The notes under the pieces are model-generated. The model was not told the origin of the DNA. It worked only from the letters and a program-made list of their open reading frames with translations, and did not search any database. A program made the translations under genes and the position numbers. DNA of 64,000 bases. It comes from Antedon mediterranea (taxonomy: Eukaryota > Echinodermata > Crinoidea > Comatulida > Antedonidae). This document shows, in pieces, positions 38,301 to 52,200 of this stretch (its first letter is position 1; each line of letters opens with the position of its first letter). The stretch is taken from positions 29,940,501 through 30,004,500 of the forward strand of contig NC_092672.1 in NCBI RefSeq assembly GCF_964355755.1, written 5' to 3'.

Positions 38301-41300
38301 ATTGGTCGGATATTAGAGAGCGTCGTCGACGCAAGTGAGTGTACTGATTGCAATTTTGGCGTTTCATAAACGACGTGTCAAGTCAAGCGTGACGACGTTT
38401 TGTTTATATTTTTCCGGGATATCTGGCGGCGTGTTTAAAAGAACGAGCACATTATTTAAGTCTATAATTAAAAGATACTAGATAATTGATACCAGATACC
38501 ATGTAGGTAACGAAATATGTACATGTTGTTTTCAGGTGATACTAGGCCTAGCTAGGAAGGAGGCTCTAACCCTTTAGAGTTAGAGAGCTGCGAGAGCAGC
38601 ACATCTAGCCTATATATAGGCTAGGCTAGGCCTACTAGCTAGGTAGAGTAGAGAGTACTTTTTTAGTTGTTTAGTACTACTGTACTACTAGTACTAGGCC
38701 TAGGCTAACTAGGGCTAGCCTAGATAGTAGTATTAGTATTACTAGCCTAGCCCCAAAACTAGCCCTACTAGGCTATTATATATGGTAGCCGATCACTCTG
38801 GTCGCCGTCGTGGGTGTCAGTTTGCTGTGCGATGTTATTTTATGCACTAGTCTATAAAGGCTAAAAAAACAAGCCAAATTGAATAGGCTTAGACTAAGCC
38901 TATTCAATTTGGCTTGTTTTTGTGTTTTCCTTCCCATTTGACCTGATTACCACTCATCATATTCTTTTACTAACTTTTGATTCACTGTTGATGTTTAGAT
39001 TAGGCTATTAGTACTACTAGTATTTTATCATTTGAAGAAGTATATTTAAGTTGCATTCATTAATGATTTATTTATTATAATTACAGATAGTCCGGTGAGG
39101 GTTGATGGATTCATTGTATCTGACGTTGTAACTGACGTCCAAACACAATCTGAAGAGTATGAAGAATCAAACACAAATATTGAGCTCAAAAGGTTAGTAA
39201 ACATTACAGTGAAGCCTTGTTTACACTATCAAAATTTATTGTGATGTGCCCATATATGGACATGATGATGTCATATCATCACCATATTTGGGCAATTCAC
39301 ACTTTAGTTTGATAGTGTGGACAGAGCTTAAATAAAAACAAATTCAAAATTACTTGCTAAAAGCAAATAAATCCTTCTAAGAAATGGTGATTATAGGCGA
39401 TGGTCATTCAAGATAGATGATATAAAAAAAAATGGTTTTTTTTCTCCTAAAAAATAACTAATAACTAATTTCAAAAACCAATTTTAAACGCTTTAGTCTT
39501 TAACGCTGAGTATTTTTTACGTTGAGTATTTAGTTTATGGATAATTTTAAGCGATTAACATTTACTATTTGAAATGAATTTTCTCTTGATATTACATATT
39601 TTTATATGATTTACCATTCAAATAAAAAAAGTACTTTTTATAAAATAGAAAATAGATTTTCTGTTGACTGATTGATTGATTGAAATATATATTTATACTG
39701 GGTAACCTCTTCAGTCAAAGACTGGTCTCCCAGAGGGCCCAGTTGGTGATCAGTGGCTGTGATGTACTACTACACCGGGGTAACCCCCTACTCGTCTCGA
39801 AAGATGTACTAGGTTCTTTAAAGTGCACACGAGCAAGTGGTGTACACTGGACCTACGGTTTATAGTCCTTATCCGAGAAGACTCGTTCTACCACTAGAAC
39901 CATGGAGTGAGTGAGCCTCGAACCCCTGCCCATGTTATGGCTACGTGATTACGGTTCCACTGTCTTAACCGCTCGGCCACTCACCCACAAAGGATTCCAA
40001 ATCAAATATGCCAAGTGACCTATTTAAAGCTCTGTCTACACTATCAAACTTTATGTGACAAAAATGTGATGTGCTCATATATGGAAATGTGATGTCATCA
40101 CTACCATATTTAAGTATTTTACTACCATATTTGGTTACATCACACACAGCTTAAAATGTGAATAATTTATTGGTTTTTTTTCCAGAGTGTTCATGGATGC
40201 TAGTATTTGTGACCTTATTAATCAGACATCCGGAACTGTGTAAGCATTATATTTTTTTAAATATATTTAGTGTTTTATTTTTTATAAAGAAAAAAAAAAT
40301 ATATTTCCACGATGCATGTAAAAGTGCAATTCATATCACAATATTTTTATTTCTTTTTATTTATTTAAAACATATTTAGGCAAGATAACATATTTCTGAA
40401 AATAAAAAATCAGAACATTTCTATTTAATAACAATGAAATGTGATGTGTCCATATATGGACATGATGATGTCATATCACATCATATTTGGGTATATCACT
40501 ATCATATTTGGGCAAGTCAAACTAGAGCCTAATATTTAAAAATATAATTTTGTTGCAGATATGGAATTGACAAAGCATCAAATGGCTGGGGCAGCTTCTA
40601 CTGTAAACCAAACAGTACTGTAGTCGGCAAGTATAAATTTTTTTATCCAATAATTAACATAATAAAAACAAATAAGTTCTTGTTAAAATTATTACTTAAA
40701 TGTACACAGAATTTCACTTAAAATGGTTAAATATAGAATTTGGTATAATTCTGCTATAAAAAGCAACTTTTTTCAGTAGTTTGGTAGTTTAAACCCAATG
40801 TAATACCATATCTGGTGACTCCCTAGAAATTGAAAAAATGAATAAAAACACCAGAAACGTAAAATTCAATTTATATTACCTATATTTAGTTATCTGATAA
40901 TATTTTTTACCAAACTGTTTATTTTTCATAATTTTAGAGAAATGCCTCCCTATTCACAACCTGCCACAACAAGAATAGGATTTTACTGTGTATGTGAACT
41001 GAAAAGAAAATGCTTATTTTCAACACAATATCTAAATAAAATCCAAAAAATTATGAAACATAGTGAGAAATATCGATAATTGTTGGAATGCCATTATTGA
41101 TAGAAATGTCTTACCTGCACCTGGCCTTTTGATTCAAGATTATTATTTATTTATGTCTATTGATTTTCTTTGTGCTGCCCATAATATTTTGTATTTTTAG
41201 TATGTACATACAATGCTCTCAGCTTTTGCTGCGTTTTGTATTATATTTTTATACCAAAATAAATAAATAATTTATTTATTATGTTTTTGTTATATACTGT

Positions 41301-44300
41301 AACTTGCAGATTCCAAAAAGGTCTCCTTTTTAGTGACTTCAGAATATGGGCATTCTTACACATACACGGACGCCCTCACCGTTAGTTACACCAGAGATAT
41401 TTATTTGTTCCAATTATACACTGGTAAGTTTACAAACTACAGTAGTATGTTCTTAATGTCATTTTATTTGATTTATGGTAAATGCACCTTTTCCATTGTT
41501 GTGTCGTCTCTTTGGAACTAAACTCAAACTTTCACCCACTTTTAATTCATTTAAAATTAATTTAAAAAATTTAAGGATCAAGGATTTTTTTTTTAAATTA
41601 ACGCAATATAAATGTTGGAACCTGCATTAATTGTCTCCCCCATTGTCTTTGCCAACATAATAAGACATTTTGGTAGAAGCATTGTCATCATCGTCTCATA
41701 TAAACGTCAATCCTTTTTATTGTCATAAAATGATAATTTTCTCATTTTCCAGATGTTACCAGCGTATCACCGAACACTGGAAGCCTAGCGGGCGGTACAA
41801 TACTCACGATAGAGGGAAATTACTTTGGGGGAAATATTGAACAAGTTGATGTTAAAGTTGGAGGCGTAGCTTGTGAAGTACTGGAAGTAACAGACACTGT
41901 AATCAAATGTAGAACCGGTCCGCAGCCTGCTAACCAGACAACATATCCTGGAAATAGAGGGATGTTTAGAGAAGTCTGGAATAAAACTAGCGTACATGCG
42001 TACGTTTTTTTTTCCAATCTTTTTTTATGCTTCAGTGTGGCTCACCTTAACTTTGTGACTTTATTTCAGTAACGTTTCCCAGCTTGAAGCGCAAAAAATT
42101 AATATATACTGTATTACACTATTTTTGGTGTTTTTTGCTAATTGTTTAAAGTGTTTCTTATATATTTATAAATTGACACACAGGCATAGAACAAATTCTA
42201 AACTTTCTGGTGATATACTGAAAATTAATTCAATTTGAATATGATAACAAAATCTGCCCCATTTTAAAGATATATAGAAGTAAATGATAAACCATATTAT
42301 CTTATGTTACAGGGATTTCTCAAATGCAAATTTCAGTACTACAACAAGCGACTATTTCAGTGAGATCATTGACGAGTTCAGTTCTCCTGAAGTACCTTCG
42401 TTTGGCGAGACGGATTATTATTATACCCGTTACACCGGTTACTTTGTCGCCCCCTACACCGGCGAGTTTAGATTGTTAGTTGACAGTGATGATCAATCCC
42501 AGCTGCTTTTCAGCATGTCTGAAAACCCAGACAACTTGGTAAAAATATATACTTTTTAATTTTAAGCTCACATACACTATCAAACTTGTGACAAAAAAAT
42601 GTGATGTTCCCATACTATATGGAAATGATGATGTCATATCACTGCAATATTTGGGCACATCACAATTTTTTTTTTCAAACTAGTTTGATAGTGGAGACAG
42701 CTTTTATACTACTATTAAATATTTCCACCTAATTTTGAAGGCAACCAAAACTTAGACCTTAGGATATTTTGGGGATTCTTTTCTACGAGCATTGACATTA
42801 AATAATACACAAATAATGAATATTTACGAGTCCAATGGTACAATTAATTTCATGATGTGAAATATGAAAGGTTATATTTTCATGAGGCAAAGCCAAATGA
42901 AAATAAAAAAAAATCTTCTACCGAATGAAATTATTTATTTCATTGCATGAAAATAAAACATTCATTAAAATTGTAGTGCTCCAATTTTTGACTTGGAGTA
43001 GACTACAGATGGCGCACATGATAAGTCAGCAACGGCCTTGTGTTTGTTATTAATTCTCCAATAATGATATAATTATAGCGTCCACTATCATAAAATCAAA
43101 ACTGTGCTTGTTCAGCAATTGTCTGATGTCGGTTGTTCAAACATTGTAATTTTGCCTGTTAAGAGATGTCTTTAATAATAATATTGCAGTTTTTGTATAA
43201 ACCATGGGCTATTTGTTTCAAAACAGGTATGTAAAAAAAAAGTTCTAATGCGTACTATTGCACGCCATGTGACCCAAAATCGTCCAATCAAATTACAGGA
43301 ATGTATTTAGGTGTAATATATAAAAACAGGTATGTACTGGCTTCGCTGTTTCTGAAAGACTTGCCACTTTAGGTTCAATTAAAATTAATTAAGAAACTTA
43401 TTTATTTATAGCAAATTTCAGGATACAATGACGCTACTGTATATACATGTTAGATTATTATTATTTGTTTTTAATTTAGACCAAGATAGCTTATGTTACT
43501 GGGTGGTCCTCCAACTACTATAAGTATCCAGAACAAGTTTCAGAATTGCTAAATCTGGTTGGTGGAAACCGTTATTATGTGAAAGCCATTCAGAGGGAAG
43601 GAGGTGGAGGAGATCATTTACGTGTCGGCTTGCTTATGTACGATCTTCCATTTAACCATTCGGATCTTGGTGGCGCTTCAGATGAGAAACAAGTTATTGC
43701 TATTAGCTCTGTTGTACAGCCAGAAGTACAGGTGAGTACACATTTTACAACAAACAAAATAAAGTTTAGGCAAGGAGTTTTAGTATCAGCAAAAAAAATA
43801 ATATAATTTTATAAATAATCGGCTTCAGCTTTAGCACATTTCCAACCCATGTAAAGTGCCTTTCAAACCTGCTCCAGCTCTAACACTGGAGCGGCAAATC
43901 AAATCACATCTCAAGGTTTCGTCTTCATGACACTCTTAAAGCTGCTCAGCTAGTTTGATAGTCTTGATTTGTACCAAACATATGCTAGGTCACATTAAGC
44001 CCGTCCAAAATCGAATGCGTTTTCTTATATTTTTTCATCAGGTAATAAAGTTTGACGTGGGAAATTCCACCGCCATCAATAATTTTGTATTGACACTTGA
44101 TGGTGTCGACAGTGATGCTCTATCCAGTTCATCATCTGCAGAAGATGTTCGAAATGCCATCTTGAAAATGGCTGCTGTCAAATGTACCCGGACTGAAGGT
44201 GGCAATACATATTACGCAGTAGATTATGAAGAAACTCCTGCATACCATACCGGCAACCTTGTACGAGATACAGAGCCGTATTGTGGCCATGTTTCTTTGA

Positions 44301-47300
44301 GGTCTCCTGGCTACGTGTTCTGTGAGGGAAGGAATGAAGATCCCGATGGTGAAGACCTAGAGCCCTTCCGTGTTGATGCATTTCAATGGGTAAGAGACAT
44401 TACAAAATACCATAGAGATATTATAAACAACTGGAGGGTTAACACCTATAAAATTCAAACTTAAAAGCTTGCAGCCATTATTAGGAACTTTTGATTGTAC
44501 ATGATGACCAGAGATGACAATAATGTTTGTCTGCATTGCATGTGTTATATAAATATTCTTTATTTCATTGATAAAGCTATGAAAAATGATTGATGTGCAA
44601 ACAGTCTTTTTCTAGTAGTGGTTTTTGTCGTCGACAAATCTCTTGTGTCCTTATCATGTTGCTAATAACTAACAAATACAGTACAGTATATGTCAATGAA
44701 AATACAAATACAGTAGAGGCCTGTTATTCTGTATGCCCATGTTTTAACTTTGACAACAAGGAAACTAAACTTAAAGCTCTGTATACCCATATATGGACAC
44801 GATGACATCATAGCATCACCATATTTGGGCATATCACTACCATATTTGGGTACATCACATTTTTTTTGTCAAACAAGTTTGATAGTGTAGACAGAGCTTT
44901 ATGCTTCTTTTATCCATAAACGGTATTGTAGTTTAAACTTTATGTTTTGCAATTATAACCAAAATATATTGTTTATTAATCTTGGAAAACAAACCACAAC
45001 AAAAGAATGACAAAAGCTTCTGTCACCGAAGGCGTGCCTCTCCAACAGTATAGCCAGAACACACAAATAATAATTAATTAGATAAAAACAATTTACAGTT
45101 TAAAATAATTTATTAAAGGATTTTTTTTATTTAGATTTGTTTCGCATATAAGGGTGGAATTTCAAACAAAATACGCTTTAGAGTTAATTGGGATTATGAT
45201 GGAAGCAGAAGAAGTGACAATAGGGATTATTATATTGATGGCATCAGCAGCAGTACCAGGTAGGAACAGGTCATATTATGTTGGTATTGGTGAATTCTTA
45301 ATCCACGGTTGTGTTTGCCTCATGAATTATTCATTAGTCAAGAGGTCATACACAATCTTCATAGTAAAGGGAAAAGGCAACTTATATCCACCAACTGTCT
45401 TGAACCCAGAGGATTAGGCAATTTGTCTTGCCGCTTTAAGCTCTGTCTACACTATCAAACTTTCTGTGACAATGCAATGTGATGTGCTCATATATGGACA
45501 TGATGATGTCATATCACTACAACAATTTGGGTACATCAATACCATATTTGGGCACATCACACAAACTTTGATAGTGTAGACAGAGCTTTATAGGGATATA
45601 AAACTCTAATTCCATTTTGAAATGTTTTCAAAAAAAGGAACGATACTTTGCTAAAACTTGTCTAAAAAAAATCATGAAAAACAAAGGTAGTCACAAACCT
45701 GTTTACCTGAACTAAAAACAAAAATAAGCTGAACTCCATAATTTAAGACTTATTGATTTGCAATAAGTGATACATAATTGTAATCATATCAGCTAGTGAA
45801 TTCATTTATTTCTTCAGAAGACTGTTCTGTACCATAACAACCAAATCATGAAACTGAATATTAATTTTAATTACCTTTTAAATAGATTTATTTTAAACTG
45901 TATGCATACTTTTATATATCTATGTATCTATGTAACTTTTTGTCTGTTTTTTTGTGTATCTATGTAAAGCGCCTTTGAGCATGTTATTTCATGAAAAGGG
46001 CGCTATATAAATGTGGTATATTGTTATTATTATTATTATCAACACATTCTCAACCTTTCTTTATTTCCTTTTGGACACACATGGTGTAACTTTATTACCA
46101 TTCCGTTTTTATTGTTTTTAATAGCTGGCAGCATACATGTTTTCAAGTAGTGGAGTATATCAATAACGATGGGTGGATTGGAAACTCAGCTACAGAGGGA
46201 ACACATTTTGAAATTGAAAGGATAACATTAAACAAAGAAGATGGTGCAGATGAATTCTACATTGATATGTTTGAAATCGCAAAACAAGAAGTGAGATGTA
46301 AGTATCATAAGTTGTTGATATAAAGTTGCGGTACACAAGGTGTATATAGTTCTGAAAAGAACTTTTGATCACCCTCAGGAATGAGAGAGAATTCAGAAAA
46401 TCCTGGAAACTTGGAATATAAGTGCAATAGAGTATCACGGTGTGACATCACAACGGTAGAGGGCGCTGCATGGTTGCTAGCCAAACAAAAAAATGCGTTC
46501 AGCGCTACTATGTTGATAAACAGTAAAGATCTGTATTTCTATCAAATTGTACCAAATGTACCTTAGCTTGATTTTTTTAAACTTAAACTGTAGTTGAAGA
46601 AAAAATAGATTATTAGAAACAAATATTTAGTGATCTTTTGAAATTTTAGTTTGTTTTTATTAAAAATTATTAAGTTTTAAAATGACTACTTTAATAAGCC
46701 TATTCCAAACCATTGGTGACCTTGGAGTCACTCAGGCAGGCTGAACGCATTTTTGGTTGCGCTAGCACCACCTACCATGACGTCAGCACCGTGATACTCT
46801 ATAGGGTGGAATTGGTGTGAAAGCTAAAAACAATATCAAGTTCACAGGGATTGAAAACAGCATTGTTTCTCAACAATGGTGAATGGAAACTAGCTATAGA
46901 AGAGCATTGTTTCCAAGCGTTAAAGAGTAATTATATTACTAGAGAGTTAACTCCAACTCAACCACCTCAAAACAAGTCGTAACAGAAAGGGATCATTGAA
47001 TATGGCTGCATATATCATATATGCTAGTTACTACCACTACTTGGGTTCATTCTGTTGACAACATCAAAGAGTCAGACTTCTTCTTAGCAATTTCTATGAC
47101 TAAAGAAATATATAATAATATAAAAGTAATATTATTAAGATATTCAATTGTTCTGAAAGCTTGGTACTTTATTTCTGGTTTGCTTACTTCATTGAGATCC
47201 AGCCACTGATACCCACAGGATTGTCATTTGTGAAGTGCTTATTTTGTTTGTATCTATCATTGACTTCTAGACACTGATATCGGCAGCTATGTCATTTTTT

Positions 47301-49167
47301 CAGTAATTTTCCTTTATTAACAAAATAATAATTTATTTTGGAATTTGTGTTTTTCAGATGATCGATCAGAAGAACCCGCAAGACCAAATGACATCCTGAT
47401 CACAGACGTGACAGTGGAGAAATCTCCTAGTGAGTTCAGAGTTCAGTTCTATGCAGCCGACTGTGGAACTGACTATCCTCTGCTAGGGATAAAGGATGCC
47501 ACAGTAGATCAAGGGTCTACAAGCGGCAACTCTGTGACTTTCAGTGACTCCTCATGGCCTGCCAGTGAAACGATTACTGTTGAAAGAGTTACTGCAGCCT
47601 CTTCACCGGTTACTGGAAATATTAAGATTTCTTGGAAAGGAAAAATAACAGGTAAATACGTTTTCATCGACCATAATTATTTGAAGATATTAAGCTGTAA
47701 AAATATAATTATATACTATATTTGTAAAAAAATTGTGGCTTGCATCAGCTTTGTGATATAGTTGATAAGCCCTAAAAAAAAAGCTCAGTGACACATTTAT
47801 GGAGAGGTCCCAACTGGGTGCTATTCTTTTAAAAATACATTCAAACATAATAAAATGGGTAGGCCAGGCATTTTTTATGGGCATGTACATTGTGTATTTT
47901 GTTAATAACAAAAGGTGAAAAATGACACAACAATGGCACAATTCTTGCATTTAGTTGGCAGAATTTGCCAGTTAGTATTATAGCTTAAAAAGGTATTCAA
48001 ATGTATGTACTATTGGGATGTTTGGGTATATCCAAAAAAATTGCACATTTAGCGGATTTTTCAGAAATATATAGGTCTATTTATGCAAGATGTCATTTCT
48101 CCCAAAGACACCTTGACATTTAGTGTTTTTTCCTATCAGTAAGAGCCAGGAGGCCTGCTTGACCCGGCTAGGTCCGCTTAACCCGGCCATGCCAGCTCGA
48201 CCTAGCTATATCCGCTCCACCTGGCTAGGTCTGCTCAACCCGGCCATGCCTGCTCGACCTAGCTATATCCGCTCCACCTGGCTAGGTCCACTCGACCCGG
48301 CTAGGCCATATATGTTATGTTATTCTTTATTGAGAAATTAAATCAATCAGTTTCATTGAGAAGCCAAATCTAACAATGTTTTACATTACTTTACAGGCGT
48401 TATCAATATGGAAACCACTGCAAGTCAAATGAAAACAATTCTAGAGGATGCACTTGATACTGGAACACTAAATGTAGAAAAGTCTGGAGACTGCCTGGGA
48501 TATAGCTGGACTGTTGAATGGCTTCAGCTTGGCGGTAATCATCCAGCTATGGAGGTAAAGGTTTTCATAAAACTAGGCTAAAGCCTATTCTCCACTAGGC
48601 GAATTTTTTTGCGTGAATCCAACGTTTTGTAGAGAAAAAAATGATGCAACCCTTTCCATTACAAGAGCAAATAGCTGCGATTTTCATGTTCATCGCGTGT
48701 CTGCTGATTTTTTCGATTCGCATTAGTGCTCATGAACGCATCATAGCTCATTCCCTGAGCTCTGATTGGTTGCACAATTTGTTTCTTCACAAAAAGTAGA
48801 AAAAATTCAAACTACTAATTTCGCTGTTCAAGCAAAAAACTCAAGGAGCTAGTATTTGTCGCAGAAAATGTATGACACACAGAAACTCGAATACGCATGA
48901 GCATAGTTTGGATCAACCTAACAGGACTGCAATGTTCCAGTATGTGTGCTAATTTATGTCGACATAGGGCAACAATTTGTGGTTACTCCTACTGTACGTT
49001 GTAGACGATGTGATTCACAAATTTGAAATTAAAAATGTGTGCACAAGCATGATCTCAACATATTGTTATTGTTACTTATGATAAATAGTTTCGGCTGGAT
49101 GGACCCCCTCATTAAAAAAAATTGTTCATTAATATCATGGTTACTCGCTCCTCACATGCAAAGTGAT

Positions 49168-49205
<38 letters not shown>

Positions 49206-52200
49206 AGTTTGTTGTTGCATTCAATGCTTTCTGTCAATTTTATTTTGTAATCATATGTATTGCTGTTATTCTATAGTTCACTGAAACTGCGTTAAATGGC
49301 AATGAAGTAGAAGCGACAGTCACAACCGAGATTGATGGAGCTGTGACATTGTCACCAATCCCAGGAGACTACTTGAGGACTCCTCATTGGACCCCTCAGG
49401 TATGTAGTAATTGAATGTCGAGTCGAATGGCCAAGCAGTTAAGACAGGGGAATTTCAACAGGCTTAAAGATGTATTGTCCTCCAAAAAATTGAAAAATGA
49501 AGATTAATAAAATCAGAATTTGAATAGATTATTTTGTAGTTTCAATAAAGTTAATCACTTTTGTAGAAAAAAAAATGGAAAAAATAATGTTTTCACTTAT
49601 AAAATGACAAAATAAATGGTTAAATTAAAATTTGACTATTTTTTGCTTTAAATTACAGTTTTTTAGGTAAATACATTTTTTTTTGATCCAATTTTTGGTC
49701 AAAGTGGATAACTATTATTTTACATTGCATATTCAAAATTGTTTAAGAATTATTTTTTTCATGGGGACAATACATCTTTAAGGAAATCCTTGACCATAGT
49801 TCTGGTGGTAGGAGGCGATGTCCAGTGTATACATCTGGAATTGTTTACAAGTTATCTAGTCCAGATGTATACTGTAGCACATAAAATATGTACACTACAT
49901 ATATATATTGGTTAGATGTTTTGCCCTACTCTGACGTAATTTGTACTTCATACTAAGTACATTTGGGAATATTGCCGAAAAAATTTGCAAGTAGTGCCAG
50001 GGTGGGCTCGAACCCATGACCTCCAGATCACTAGCCTGGCGTTCAAACCTCTAGACCACCGAGCTTGCGCGGATGGCTAGTGGTTAGATTCGAGCCCAAA
50101 TTACTTAGAGTAGAGCAAAACATCTGACCAATTAAATTACTCAACTCCCTGACGCAAAGCTACTCCACAGTAGTTTAATACAATTACAACCCTATTAGTT
50201 TATTATAATCATGAATATTCATGAGGTACACAACTGGTGCTGTATTGTACTTTCTTGAATATATTTTGTCCAGATTTGAATGTATGTGGCATAGATCAAT
50301 GAACATGATATACTAGGAGCAGTTTTATATTTAAAGTCTGTCCATATTGATGATGATTTTAATTACAATTTCAGTTTTTATTACAATTACTTTTTTAGGC
50401 TGAGGTAACAGTTAATGGTTTTATCTCCAGTTAATTACAATTACAGTTTATATTATAATTACTTTTTTAGGTTGAGGTAACAGTTAATGGTATTATCTCC
50501 AGTTGTTCCGAGGATGACTGTGAGTTTGTACACGATGAGGAGTATACTGCTATTATCACAGGCATAGATACTCATTCAGGTAAAGTGGCACATTTAAACA
50601 CTTCTCTTGGGGCCTGTTTCCTCTGAGTCGTTAGTTGCAAAGTGATCTTTTAAAAATAAAAACAGTTTTGCAGAAAACTGCCTTTTTTGAAATTTTTCAC
50701 TTGAAATAGGCCCTTAACCCTCAATCACACTAAACTTAATTTGGTCAAATTTAAATTCAAATCCGAACACTGAGGTTTAAATTAACCAAGTCCCATACTT
50801 AATTTAACCGACCATTTCCTGCCCAATAAAATTAACCATGCAGCTAAAAGTTCAATCCGAACGTGCAGAGTCAAGTGATGGTCAAATCGTCCAATGACAT
50901 TGGGTAAAGTCCAGTGCGAACAAGGCTATAGTCTCATTTTTCCGGTCTTTGTTTCTGCTAATTTGTTACTTTTGATTGGCTGTGTAGTTATTGGTATATT
51001 TGAATAAATGTTTTTTGAAATTATTTTTATAACATGCCTTTTAAAATGTTTTTTATTTAGGATCCAACTATGACAGTACTTCGATTACGATTTCCGGAAG
51101 CGGGTTCGGTACAGATCAAAGTGATGTAGAGGTCACTATAGATGAAGCAGTCTGCGAAATTACATCACTGACGTCATCAGAAATCATGTGTGACGTTGGA
51201 AAAAATACTGCTGGCGAATATGAGGTCAAAGTTTATATTGCGCCGGATGGATATGCTTTAAGTGGTGATGGTATGTTCATAATAATAATAATAATGATTT
51301 TCTGAAATGGTGGCCCAATGAGCCAAATTGCATGTATATAATTATTAATATCACATTTCATTTATTTCACAATACTCATGATTTACAATAAATTGAGGAG
51401 CGCCCCAAAAAAAGCAAAGCTTATGAATAGATGCCTAAAAAAAATGTTTTAATAAAAAAAAAAATAATGATAGTGCAAAATTAGCATAGCAATATTTATT
51501 ATTAAACATTGAATAAAAAGAGAAACTAGAGACACCATTTTTAATAGAACTTTAACCCAGTCATATTGTGCCATTAACAGAAGTCATATGCAAATCAGTC
51601 CAGTAATTAAGTTTACTATACACCAACAAAAAGAAAAAAACCCTCCTTCCTGACCTTTGATTCTAAATCCCTGGAAAACATGTTTCATAAAAATACATAT
51701 ATACGAAGGACAAAACTGTATAATAATATAATAACTAAATAATGAAACTATTTTTATAGTCACTTGCACTGATGAAGGGCTAGTGTTGCCTGAAAGCTCT
51801 GCTAACTGTTCTGCCTGTTTTACTTTATCGTTTTGATTTAGCTTTTTGCTTTTTTTTTTGTATCTCCATTGAGATCCAGCCACTGATACCCACAGAATTG
51901 TCATTTTTTTTCAGTAATTTTCCTTTGGATTTATATTTATAATCTTATATACATTATTTTTGTATTTATATTTTTCTTGCAGTTGATGTTTCATTTAATT
52001 ACACAGTTGGTTTCATTTCAATTAATCCTTCAAGTGGAAGCCCTGCCGGTTAGTATGTTTGTAAAATTGTCTTTAAAACTTTAGACACTTGAGAAAACTC
52101 TGAAAGAAGACAATTTGACCAACTTTAAGCTGTTCATATTGTTGACAAATTAGTTGGCAGAGTTTTATGCTTCTGCAGAATTATGGCCTCCGGTAACTGG

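Larger units (their letters stand above)
38087..41423 (+). other. PKHD1L1: Exons 5-9: IPT/TIG domain 2 and extension
   Basis: Residues about 118-250. Starts KISKVYPRAGTPG (IPT), then exon 6 VRVDGFIVSDVV, exon 7 ICDLINQ, exon 8 YGIDKASNGWGSFYC and exon 9 KVSFLVTSEYGHS. The exon 8/9 junction reads in frame only with a GC donor at 40627-40628. Introns 5-7 hold the palindrome at 38865-38921, a SINE and family B MITEs. Confidence 0.8.
44042..50579 (+). other. PKHD1L1: Exons 13-19: fibrocystin-L-specific linker region
   Basis: Residues about 493-935 connect PA14 to IPT4 with no standard domain I can name. Exon 13 has FVLTLDGVDSDALSSSSSAE and three cysteines. Exons 14-15 read KIRFRVNWDYDG and WQHTCFQVVEYINNDGWIGN. 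Exons 16-17 contain GNIKISWKGKITG and SGDCLGYSWTVEWLQLGGNH. Exon 13 and exons 16-17 look like variants of one module (short helix-like AEDVRNAIL versus ASQMKTILE followed by a cysteine region). Exon 19 opens with a duplicated acceptor. Confidence 0.75.

Noticed and set aside
40627-40636. Canonical GT donor at 40631 for exon 8
   Set aside because: It puts exon 9 out of frame and meets a stop; the GC donor four bases upstream keeps the whole model open.
49995-50072. Functional tRNA-Thr gene on the minus strand
   Set aside because: The anticodon arm pairs, but acceptor and T stems do not, so a SINE head or pseudogene fits better.
50399-50434. Upstream copy of the exon 19 start as the true exon
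   Set aside because: Its frame reaches TAA after 11 codons, whereas the second copy continues into IPT4.
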